This document shows positions 1 to 5,179 of a DNA stretch of 8,251 nucleotides, one piece after another. The notes beneath the pieces were generated by a model. It was given only the letters and a program-made list of their open reading frames with translations, searched no databases and was not told the DNA's origin. The position numbers and the translations under genes were made by a program. This DNA comes from an uncultured Parvibacter sp. (GTDB lineage: Bacteria; Actinomycetota; Coriobacteriia; Coriobacteriales; Eggerthellaceae). The stretch lies in assembly GCA_910587945.1 (NCBI GenBank), contig CAJUNI010000087.1:1-8251 (forward strand). Reading direction: 5' to 3'. The first letter of the stretch is position 1. Each line of letters opens with the position of its first letter.

Positions 1-1077
1 GATCTGACCGTCCGTAATAGAAATAACGTTGGTCGGAATATAAGCCGATACGTCACCAGCCTGGGTCTCGATGATAGGCAGAGCCGTCATAGAACCAGAG
101 CCGTTTTCCTTGGACATCTTCACAGCACGCTCTAACAAGCGGCTATGCAGATAGAATACGTCGCCCGGATAAGCCTCACGTCCCGGCGGGCGGCGCAGGG
201 TCAGAGACATCTGACGATAGGCCACAGCCTGCTTGGACAGGTCATCGTACACGATGAGAACAGCACGACCGGGGTTGTCCTCGCTTGCGGGCTTGCCGTC
301 ATCGCCGTTGTAGACGAAGTACTCGCCCATAGCAGCACCAGCCATAGGAGCAATGTACTGCAGCGGAGCGGAATCAGAAGCCGAAGCGGTAACCACGATG
401 GTGTTTTCCATGGCGCCATGACGCTCGAGAGTTTCTACAACACCAGCAACCGTAGAGGCCTTTTGGCCGATAGCGACATAGATACAAATCATGTCGGTAT
501 CTTTTTGGTTGATGATAGCGTCTACGGCAATAGCCGTTTTACCCGTTTGACGGTCGCCAATGATCAACTCACGCTGACCACGACCGATAGGAATCATGGA
601 GTCAATAGCCAAGATACCCGTCTGCATAGGCTCGTGAACCGGCTGACGAGAAATAACGCCAGGGGCCTTGAACTCTACCGGACGCGTGCCGTCGGCCTTA
701 ATGGGGCCCTTGCCGTCGATCGGCATACCGAGCGGGTTAACAACACGGCCAAGCATGGCCTTGCCGGCAGGAACCTCTACGATACGGCCGGTAGTACGCA
801 CCTGGTCGTTTTCTTTGATTGCGGTGACGTCACCAAGAAGTACGGCGCCTACCTCATCTTCTTCGAGGTTTTGGGCCAAACCATAAACCGTGCGGCCATC
901 TTCGGCAATGAACTCCAGAAGTTCGCCGGCCATTGCGTCGCGAAGACCGTCGACGCGTGCAATACCGTCGCCGACTTGGATGACGGTGCCCACTTCACGC
1001 GACTCAACAGAGACGTTAAGAGCGTTCAGCTGCTGACGAAGGGCGTCGTCAATCGCCTGAGCGGTGATTTCAGTCAC
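1..1077 (-). CDS. atpA: ATP synthase F1 subunit alpha (partial, 3' end outside window)
   Basis: Alpha subunit of the F1 headpiece, which carries the non-catalytic nucleotide sites of the cytoplasmic alpha3-beta3 hexamer. The visible 359 residues show the N-terminal beta-barrel region (about 25-95), the Walker A motif GDRQTGKT at residues 174-181, a Walker B strand ending VYDDLSKQA (276-284) and the RRPPGREAYPGD segment (295-306). About 140-150 C-terminal residues, including the arginine-finger region, lie beyond base 1. I chose GTG at 1077, giving an N-terminus (M)TEITAQAID: a GGAGG lies 9 nt upstream, whereas the in-frame ATG at 1083 would be only 3 nt from it. The GTG overlaps the atpH stop by one base (TAGTG), which suggests translational coupling. 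Compared from memory with the E. coli and B. subtilis proteins, about 11 extra residues sit at roughly 257-270, just before Walker B. The identity is certain; the start is likely. Confidence 0.97.
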   Translation of the reverse strand, partial: MTEITAQAIDDALRQQLNALNVSVESREVGTVIQVGDGIARVDGLRDAMAGELLEFIAEDGRTVYGLAQNLEEDEVGAVLLGDVTAIKENDQVRTTGRIVEVPAGKAMLGRVVNPLGMPIDGKGPIKADGTRPVEFKAPGVISRQPVHEPMQTGILAIDSMIPIGRGQRELIIGDRQTGKTAIAVDAIINQKDTDMICIYVAIGQKASTVAGVVETLERHGAMENTIVVTASASDSAPLQYIAPMAGAAMGEYFVYNGDDGKPASEDNPGRAVLIVYDDLSKQAVAYRQMSLTLRRPPGREAYPGDVFYLHSRLLERAVKMSKENGSGSMTALPIIETQAGDVSAYIPTNVISITDGQI

Positions 1078-1655
1078 TAGCATTCACCTCCATCTGTTGA
1101 GTCTTTGAGCTCGTTGCGGGCAACGGCGAGCTGCGTTGAAACGCTGCCATCGATTCGCTTCCCGTTAGCGCTCATAATGATGCCGCCCAAAATGGACTTA
1201 TCGATGCATTCGCGAAGAACCACCTTTTTGCCCAGATCGGCCTCGGCCTTTTGAGTAATGATTTGACGCAGGTGGTCATCAAGAGGTACCACCGTCGTCA
1301 CGTCTACCACGCAAAGATTGAGCTTCTCACCTAACTGCTGACCGTAGGATTCGAAGACCCGGTGCAACATCGAAATGTTGCCTCGCTCCGCCATAACCGC
1401 TAAGACTTCGCGCAATGTCGGATTGCAGTCAGCAAAGACTGCCTCCGCCAGAGCGTGACGCTGTTTTGGCGTGTACGATGCGTCTGCAAGAGCCATGGAA
1501 AGATCCATGTCCGAGTTCATGATGCGAAGGATTTTATCCATCTGGTCACGAACCTCAATCACCGCATCCTGTCCACCGGCGTCGTTGGCCGCGTTCAGCA
1601 GAAAGCCCGCATACGTGGCAACTTCTTCTTTGGCGACAAGGCGATTAGTTGGCAT
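1077..1655 (-). CDS. atpH: ATP synthase F1 subunit delta
   Basis: Delta subunit, which joins the top of the alpha3-beta3 hexamer to the b-subunit peripheral stalk. The 192-residue protein has the helical N-terminal domain (YAGFLLNAANDAGG near the start, then a Leu/Ala-rich helical region) and the conserved C-terminal family segment DKSILGGIIMSANGKRIDGS at about residues 152-171. The usual length is about 175-180, so it is slightly long, with a polar tail ending DSTDGGEC. I chose ATG at 1655 because AGGTGG lies 5 nt upstream; a GTG at 1664 would add three residues but has only GAGG at 3 nt. The start overlaps the end of atpF by 11 bases and the stop overlaps the atpA start by one base, so atpF, atpH and atpA are probably translationally coupled. 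Confidence 0.95.
   Translation of the reverse strand: MPTNRLVAKEEVATYAGFLLNAANDAGGQDAVIEVRDQMDKILRIMNSDMDLSMALADASYTPKQRHALAEAVFADCNPTLREVLAVMAERGNISMLHRVFESYGQQLGEKLNLCVVDVTTVVPLDDHLRQIITQKAEADLGKKVVLRECIDKSILGGIIMSANGKRIDGSVSTQLAVARNELKDSTDGGEC
1084..1091 (-). promoter_or_regulatory. Shine-Dalgarno of atpA, deciding the GTG start
   Basis: The minus strand reads GGAGGTGA and then directly ATGCTAGTG. The spacing from GGAGG is 3 nt to ATG (1083) and 9 nt to GTG (1077). The second is within the normal range and yields the family-typical N-terminus. The site lies inside the last codons of atpH. Confidence 0.75.
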
Positions 1656-2256
1656 TGAAGCCACCTGCCTCGCTTACATAGCGCTCGATAATCTTGCGGT
1701 GCTCGTCGTCAGAGAGATCCTGACCGATGATCTTCGAGGCTACATCTACAGAGATGTCAGCCACAGAGCCCTGAAGCTCGACAATTGCCTGCTTCTTTTC
1801 GGCCTCGATGGCAACCTTAGCCTTGGCGATCATGTCTGCTGCTTCTGCCTGAGCCTTGGCAGTGATTTCTGCCTTTACTGCATCAGCAGTATTGCGCGCC
1901 TCAGAGAGGATTTCAGCAGACTGAGCCTTCGCATCAGCAAGTTGCTGCTTGTACTCAGCTAAAACTCGCTCACTTTCGACCTGAGCCTCTTCAGACTTCT
2001 TCAAGGCCTCACGAATGGTGTTCTCACGCTTTTCCAGCATGCCATTGAACATAGGCCAGCCGAACTTCGCAAGAATGATCCACAGGATGATGAAGGCGAT
2101 GAGCATCGGCACGAACTCGATGGGGTCAGGCAAGATGGCAGAAATGCCACCCGTCTCTTCCCCTTCGGACGCAAACGCGAGCGCCGGGAAAGCAGTGCTC
2201 AACGCAAGAGCGCCTGCGGTGAGCTTGCATGCAGATTTTGCTGCGATTGCTTTCAC
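1645..2256 (-). CDS. atpF: ATP synthase F0 subunit b, with signal-peptide-like N-terminus
   Basis: Subunit b, the membrane-anchored peripheral stalk. The 203 residues begin with a signal-peptide-like stretch: Lys residues at 2, 7 and 11, a hydrophobic Ala/Leu core (12-23), and an Ala-Phe-Ala site that predicts cleavage after residue 29. Next come an acidic linker, one transmembrane helix (about 46-64, ending LAKFGWPMF) and a long charged, Ala-rich coiled coil (about 70-180). The conserved b-subunit C-terminal pattern VDVASKIIGQDLSDDEHR is present. GTG at 2256 is the start: AAGGAGGT lies upstream with GGAGG at 7 nt. The common b subunit is about 155-170 residues, and the extra length is the N-terminal extension. 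Cleavage would leave the N-terminus outside the membrane, as the normal b topology requires. A non-cleaved signal anchor is the alternative. Confidence 0.96.
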   Translation of the reverse strand: MKAIAAKSACKLTAGALALSTAFPALAFASEGEETGGISAILPDPIEFVPMLIAFIILWIILAKFGWPMFNGMLEKRENTIREALKKSEEAQVESERVLAEYKQQLADAKAQSAEILSEARNTADAVKAEITAKAQAEAADMIAKAKVAIEAEKKQAIVELQGSVADISVDVASKIIGQDLSDDEHRKIIERYVSEAGGFNAN

Positions 2257-2309
2257 GTATCTACCTCCTTCCAGCCTAAATGACTTTTGATAACCGATTT
2301 AGACTAGAA

Positions 2310-2531
2310 CTAGAGGATGAAGGCAAGCACGAAGCCGATAAGGGCCAGAGCTTCTGCCAGAGCAGCACCGATGATGAAGTTCGTGAACAAACGGCCACCC
2401 ACTTCGGGCTGACGAGCGGTGCCGACGCAGCAACCATAGCAGGCAATACCAATGCCCAGGCCTGGGCCGATGGTGGCAAGGCCATAGCCGACGAGCTTAA
2501 GCGCAGCGATGACGAAAGTTACTTCTCCCAC
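2310..2531 (-). CDS. atpE: ATP synthase F0 subunit c
   Basis: Subunit c, the proteolipid of the rotating membrane ring. The 73-residue hairpin has two transmembrane helices (about 5-37 and 48-73), a Gly-rich helix 1 (GPGLGIG), the polar loop ARQPE (39-43) and the ion-binding carboxylate Glu60 in ALAEALALIG. The position matching the Na+ ligand Gln of the Ilyobacter tartaricus ring is Ile27, and no Ser or Thr follows Glu60, so proton coupling is inferred. I chose GTG at 2531 because AAAGGAGG ends 5 nt upstream and this gives a standard-length protein. The longer frame from 2576 would add 15 charged residues not typical of c. Cys31, Cys34 and Cys35 in helix 1 are unusual. A 129-nt spacer separates it from atpB. 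Confidence 0.96.
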   Translation of the reverse strand: MGEVTFVIAALKLVGYGLATIGPGLGIGIACYGCCVGTARQPEVGGRLFTNFIIGAALAEALALIGFVLAFIL

Positions 2532-2536
2532 AATTT

Positions 2537-2544
2537 CCTCCTTT
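2537..2544 (-). promoter_or_regulatory. Strong Shine-Dalgarno of atpE
   Basis: The minus strand reads AAAGGAGG followed by AAATT and the GTG start. This near-perfect complement to the 16S 3' end fixes the short 73-residue form and fits the high translation needed for a multicopy ring subunit. Confidence 0.85.
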
Positions 2545-2549
2545 AAATC

Positions 2550-2574
2550 GTTTTTGAGCCTGTTTCCCAAAAAC
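2550..2574 (-). repeat. Inverted repeat just upstream of the atpE ribosome-binding site
   Basis: The arms GTTTTTG (2550-2556) and CAAAAAC (2568-2574) are perfectly complementary over 7 bp with an 11-nt loop. The structure is AT-rich and therefore weak. It lies 5 nt from the atpE Shine-Dalgarno and could keep the site accessible or modulate it. The function is inferred. Confidence 0.4.
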
Positions 2575-2602
2575 ACTTGCGGATTATGGTCTCCGGTATT
2601 CT

Positions 2603-2616
2603 TTTAACCGGTTAAA
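2603..2616. repeat. 14-bp perfect palindrome in the atpB-atpE spacer
   Basis: TTTAACCGGTTAAA is a perfect dyad with no loop. In RNA it could form only a short hairpin; in DNA it resembles a dimeric-regulator half-site pair. It lies inside an operon, so an RNA-level role or chance are both open. Confidence 0.45.
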
Positions 2617-2626
2617 CCCAATACAA

Positions 2627-2640
2627 GGGATGAACATCCC
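2627..2640 (-). repeat. Small hairpin after the atpB stop
   Basis: The minus strand reads GGGATGTTCATCCC, a perfect GC-rich stem that as RNA would be 5 bp closed by a GTTC loop. It begins 20 nt after the atpB stop and is not followed by a T-run, so it is not a standard terminator. mRNA 3'-end protection or processing is possible. Confidence 0.45.
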
Positions 2641-2660
2641 GGCCAGATTCGGCCAACTAC

Positions 2661-3434
2661 TTAGTGCGTGCTCGTGGCGATTTGTACATAGACCGCAGAG
2701 AGCACCGTGAATACGTAAGCTTGCAAGAACGCTACCAAGGTTTCCAAGGCATACATTGCCACCAGCAGCAAGAACCAAGGCAGAGAAAGCACACCGGTCA
2801 ACGGATCAAGTGCTTGAATGCCGCAGGTTAAAAACACGCTAGAGGCAAGAGCGAAAATACCCAGAACCATGTGGCCGGCGAACATATTGCCATAAAGACG
2901 GACGGCCAGCGTAAGCCAACGAATGCAGGTTGAAATGAGTTCCAGGAACCAGATGATGGGTACCATCACTGCCGGCAAACCTGAGGGAGCAAAAGACTTC
3001 AGGTAACCCAAGCCACCCTTCGCCTTAACGCCCCAGAAATTGAAGTACACAAAAGAAATGGTTGCCAGCGCCCAGGTGACGGAAATGGTGCCCGTCGGCG
3101 TCTTGCAACCAGGAATAAGACCAACAAAATTAGAGATCAGAATGAAGAAGAACATGGTGGCCAAGAACGGCACATGCTTTTTGAAGCCGTGACCAATAAT
3201 GCCCTCACCCATGTCATTGCGAACAAACTGATAACCATACTCAACGGTGTTCACAAACTTATTCTTTGGAATCAACGTCAGTTTGCGACCCACCGCAATG
3301 ATGAGCACAAGCGTAATGATCCAGCAAATTACCATCCACAGGATGTACTGGGTGACTCCGCCGAAAACTATGGTTGGATCGAAGGATGCCTGAAGATGAG
3401 GGACCTCTTCAGAAAGCATTTCAAGAGCGTTCAC
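2661..3434 (-). CDS. atpB: ATP synthase F0 subunit a
   Basis: Subunit a, the membrane stator that forms the two proton half-channels beside the c ring. The 257 residues contain several hydrophobic segments (about 29-48, 89-109, 115-135, 155-178, 183-205 and 216-250). The essential arginine is Arg179 in the conserved LAVRLYGNMFAGH motif, and Gln238 in FLQAYVF matches E. coli Gln252. The E. coli pair Glu219/His245 is swapped here as His188/Glu231, an exchange known in other lineages. GTG at 3434 is the start, with AGGAAAGG about 7 nt upstream overlapping the stop of the preceding small gene; the next ATG is at codon 6. The spacer from the atpI-like gene is 13 nt, so the two are co-transcribed. 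Confidence 0.97.
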   Translation of the reverse strand: MNALEMLSEEVPHLQASFDPTIVFGGVTQYILWMVICWIITLVLIIAVGRKLTLIPKNKFVNTVEYGYQFVRNDMGEGIIGHGFKKHVPFLATMFFFILISNFVGLIPGCKTPTGTISVTWALATISFVYFNFWGVKAKGGLGYLKSFAPSGLPAVMVPIIWFLELISTCIRWLTLAVRLYGNMFAGHMVLGIFALASSVFLTCGIQALDPLTGVLSLPWFLLLVAMYALETLVAFLQAYVFTVLSAVYVQIATSTH

Positions 3435-3447
3435 GTATCAACCTTTC

Positions 3448-3732
3448 CTAGCTTTTCCGAGTCGTTCTCATCACGCCAAAAACAATGGCTGTAACCGAGA
3501 GTGCTGCGGCTTCCGACAGGACAAAGGGCAGCGCAACATCACGATTGATCGAAATGCAAAGAATGGCGAAGGCAAACATGAGAACGAAAGAAATAAGGAG
3601 GCAGATCATAAGCACACCCATGTGCCCTAAATTGCCGGAGTCCGTCATGTGCTTCACTCGGTGCAAACCGAAGACGAGCGGAGCAAATCCCGCTACGCCA
3701 GCTACAAGCCCGAATGCAATTGCCAGTACCAT
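3448..3732 (-). CDS. Small membrane protein at AtpI position (AtpI-like)
   Basis: This 94-residue hydrophobic protein sits immediately before atpB, where AtpI (an assembly and Mg2+-related factor of F-ATP synthase operons) is normally encoded. It has three probable transmembrane segments (about 2-23, 38-61 and 66-88) and a basic C-terminal end (RTTRKS). AtpI proteins usually have about 120-130 residues and four segments, so this is a short or divergent version. The assignment rests on position and hydrophobicity rather than a recognised motif. The ATG start has only a weak AG-rich upstream sequence (AGTAGGGT directly adjacent), implying poor translation or a different start. Its stop overlaps the atpB ribosome-binding site. 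Confidence 0.7.
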   Translation of the reverse strand: MVLAIAFGLVAGVAGFAPLVFGLHRVKHMTDSGNLGHMGVLMICLLISFVLMFAFAILCISINRDVALPFVLSEAAALSVTAIVFGVMRTTRKS

Positions 3733-3744
3733 ACCCTACTTTCG

Positions 3745-3773
3745 ATTGGGCGCTTCCGCGCTGAGAACCCAAT
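3745..3773 (-). promoter_or_regulatory. Leader hairpin with GNRA tetraloop before the atp operon
   Basis: The minus strand reads ATTGG, a 7-nt bulge GTTCTCA, GCGC, GGAA, GCGC, CCAAT. The two helices (5 bp and 4 bp) would stack around the bulge and close with a GGAA (GNRA-type) loop. The structure ends 12 nt before the ATG of the atpI-like gene, so it could influence translation initiation or transcript stability. Confidence 0.45.
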
Positions 3774-3785
3774 TAACCGCTACGT

Positions 3786-3791
3786 ATAATA
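3786..3791 (-). promoter_or_regulatory. Candidate -10 element for the atp operon
   Basis: The minus strand reads TATTAT (5 of 6 to consensus) about 50 bp before the atpI-like ATG and after the comEB hairpin, the expected promoter place. No convincing -35 sits 16-18 bp upstream. A CGTTATT heptamer is directly repeated around it. The call is low confidence. Confidence 0.3.
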
Positions 3792-3837
3792 ACGGGGGAA
3801 TAACGCTTAGGTGGCGAAACGGTGGTAAAAGCGGCAA

Positions 3838-3866
3838 GCGGCACCTCCCAACTCGGGAGATGCCGC
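3838..3866 (-). terminator. Hairpin between comEB and the atp operon, probable terminator
   Basis: The 12-bp arms GCGGCATCTCCC and GGGAGGTGCCGC (one G-T wobble) enclose the loop GAGTT, starting about 29 nt after the comEB stop. On the minus strand the stem is followed by TTGCCGCTTTT, so the T-run is short and delayed. An outer AAAAG/CTTTT pair could extend the stem with a 6-nt bulge. It probably ends or attenuates the rpiB-glyA-upp-comEB transcript before the atp operon. Partial read-through is plausible given the poor T-tract. Confidence 0.6.
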
Positions 3867-3895
3867 CTTTTAACTGGTCTAACAAGAAAAAATAG

Positions 3896-4357
3896 TTAGC
3901 CTTCGAAAACCCTGAGCGTAATGCCTGATTCCTGCAAAAGGGTCATGGCAAGCTCATCGGGATAGGGGTTTTGATACACGATTTCTTTAATACCAGCATT
4001 GATGAGCATCTTGGCGCAGACCACGCAAGGTTGCGTATTGATATAGATAGAAGCCCCATCAATGTTGACCCCAAAGCGGGCCGATTGAATGATGGCATTT
4101 TGCTCGGCATGAAGGCCCCGGCAAATCTCATGGCGCTGGCCTGACGGAATGCCAAGCTCTTGACGCAAGCATCCTGTTTCCGCGCAATGGGCAAGCCCGG
4201 TCGGAACTCCGTTATAGCCAGTAGCAAGGATGCGCTTATCCTTCACAATCACGGCGCCCACCGCACGACGTAGACAGGTAGTGCGCGAAGCTACCTCGTT
4301 GGCGAGCTTCATAAAGTACTCATCCCAGCTGGGTCGCTGGCAAGAACAACCATCCAT
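3896..4357 (-). CDS. comEB: Deoxycytidylate (dCMP) deaminase, ComEB family
   Basis: Zinc-dependent deaminase converting dCMP to dUMP, the substrate for thymidylate synthase. The 153-residue protein shows the cytidine/dCMP deaminase signature: HAEQNAI with zinc ligand His83 and catalytic Glu85, and PCVVC giving ligands Cys111 and Cys114. Upstream features typical of the dCMP branch are RRAVGAVIV (30-38), ATGYNGVPTG (45-54) and the extra Cys/His-containing segment 57-79. ATG at 4357 is the start because GAGAGG lies about 7 nt upstream. A longer frame from 4402 would add 15 residues read from the spacer, with no good site. The spacer to upp is 76 nt and holds a large inverted repeat. The name comEB follows the B. 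subtilis homologue; no competence role is implied. Confidence 0.93.
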   Translation of the reverse strand: MDGCSCQRPSWDEYFMKLANEVASRTTCLRRAVGAVIVKDKRILATGYNGVPTGLAHCAETGCLRQELGIPSGQRHEICRGLHAEQNAIIQSARFGVNIDGASIYINTQPCVVCAKMLINAGIKEIVYQNPYPDELAMTLLQESGITLRVFEG

Positions 4358-4372
4358 GGTGATACCTCTCTT

Positions 4373-4428
4373 GCCGGTCTCCTGTCCGCTACAACCGCCC
4401 AACTCTCAAGGGCAATGCGTAGACCGGC
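4373..4428 (-). repeat. Long-loop inverted repeat in the upp-comEB spacer
   Basis: The perfect 8-bp arms GCCGGTCT and AGACCGGC lie 40 nt apart, filling most of the spacer. An inner GCCC/GGGC pair could fold the loop further. The downstream arm ends about 15 nt before the comEB start, close to its Shine-Dalgarno. The structure may be an RNA processing or translational control element, or may be incidental. Confidence 0.45.
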
Positions 4429-4433
4429 GCTTC

Positions 4434-5072
4434 TTATTTCGTACCAAAAATGCGGTCGCCCGCATCGCCTAAGCCGGGAACAATGTAGGCAGCTTCATTA
4501 AGACCTTCATCAATGGCGCAGGTATAAATCATCACATCTTCGTCGGCAGCAAGAACGGTCTCAAGTCCTTCGGGCGCTGCCACCAACACCATCAACTTAA
4601 TGGTGCCCGTAACCCCGGCTTCGCGTAGATATTGCAGGGCTGCCGCCGCCGAACCGCCGGTAGCCAGCATAGGATCTACCACAATGACTTGACGCTCAGC
4701 CACATCAGAGGGCAGCTTGTCATAGTAGGCGTGAGGCAGGTGGGTTTCCTCATCACGGTACATGCCCAAATGGCCGACGCGGGCAGCAGGGATAAGCTCC
4801 AACACGCCATCAACCATACCAAGGCCAGCGCGCAAGATAGGGACCACCGCCAGCTTCTTGCCGCCAATGCGCAGTGCTTCCGTTTCGCAAATAGGGGTTT
4901 CAATAACTACCTTTTCCAAGGGAAGATCTCGGGTGGCCTCATAGCCTTCAAACAACGCAAGCTCACTCACCAATTCGCGAAACTGTTTTGAGGAAGTATC
5001 TTTGTTGCGCAGGATGGACAGCTTATGCTGAACCATGGGATGATCAATAACCTTAACGCGCTCTAGATCCAT
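4434..5072 (-). CDS. upp: Uracil phosphoribosyltransferase
   Basis: Cytosolic salvage enzyme that makes UMP from uracil and PRPP. The 212 residues match the family's usual length of about 208-210. Visible motifs are HPMVQHKLSILRNKDT at the N-terminus, VPILRAGLGMVDG, the PRPP-binding loop VIVVDPMLATGGSA, and the C-terminal uracil-binding segment YIVPGLGDAGDRIFGTK. ATG at 5072 is the start: AAAAGGAG lies 7 nt upstream, while the frame upstream to 5090 lacks a site. The Shine-Dalgarno GGAG could pair with CTCC just before the ATG (3-nt loop), which would mask it weakly. It lies between glyA (107-nt spacer) and the dCMP deaminase gene, a pyrimidine and one-carbon grouping. Confidence 0.97.
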   Translation of the reverse strand: MDLERVKVIDHPMVQHKLSILRNKDTSSKQFRELVSELALFEGYEATRDLPLEKVVIETPICETEALRIGGKKLAVVPILRAGLGMVDGVLELIPAARVGHLGMYRDEETHLPHAYYDKLPSDVAERQVIVVDPMLATGGSAAAALQYLREAGVTGTIKLMVLVAAPEGLETVLAADEDVMIYTCAIDEGLNEAAYIVPGLGDAGDRIFGTK

Positions 5073-5097
5073 GGAGGAACTCCTTTTCACCGCTGCA

Positions 5098-5112
5098 ACA
5101 TTCGATGAATGT
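5098..5112 (-). repeat. Small hairpin upstream of upp
   Basis: The minus strand reads ACATTC, ATC, GAATGT, a perfect 6-bp stem with a 3-nt loop, about 10 nt before the upp Shine-Dalgarno. No T-run follows, so a terminator is unlikely. The rest of the 107-nt glyA-upp spacer shows no clear promoter. Confidence 0.35.
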
Positions 5113-5179
5113 CACTCTTTGCCACTTCCACTATTCAGGGGCAACCACACCCGTCATCACCCCAACAGACCCTATAAGA

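Noticed and set aside
145..1080. Long 311-codon open frame on the plus strand opposite atpA
   Set aside because: It mirrors a highly conserved atpA coding region, its product has no recognisable family or membrane or domain logic, and it has no clear ribosome-binding site. It is a shadow produced by codon bias.
2532..2576. Upstream extension of atpE by 15 residues
   Set aside because: The extension is charged, is translated from the spacer including the Shine-Dalgarno, and would make an atypical c subunit; the GTG at 2531 has the strong site.
3785..3790. Perfect TATAAT on the plus strand between comEB and the atp operon
   Set aside because: It has no good -35 (TGAGAA at 17 bp) and no plus-strand gene follows. 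It overlaps the minus-strand TATTAT and is probably part of the AT-rich promoter zone for the atp operon, although an antisense transcript cannot be excluded.
4358..4402. Upstream extension of the dCMP deaminase by 15 residues
   Set aside because: No ribosome-binding site precedes the longer start, while ATG at 4357 has GAGAGG at good spacing and gives a family-typical N-terminus.
5091..5179. Intrinsic terminator between glyA and upp
   Set aside because: Only short GGGG/CCCC and ACATTC/GAATGT pairings occur and neither is followed by a T-run, so co-transcription is more likely.
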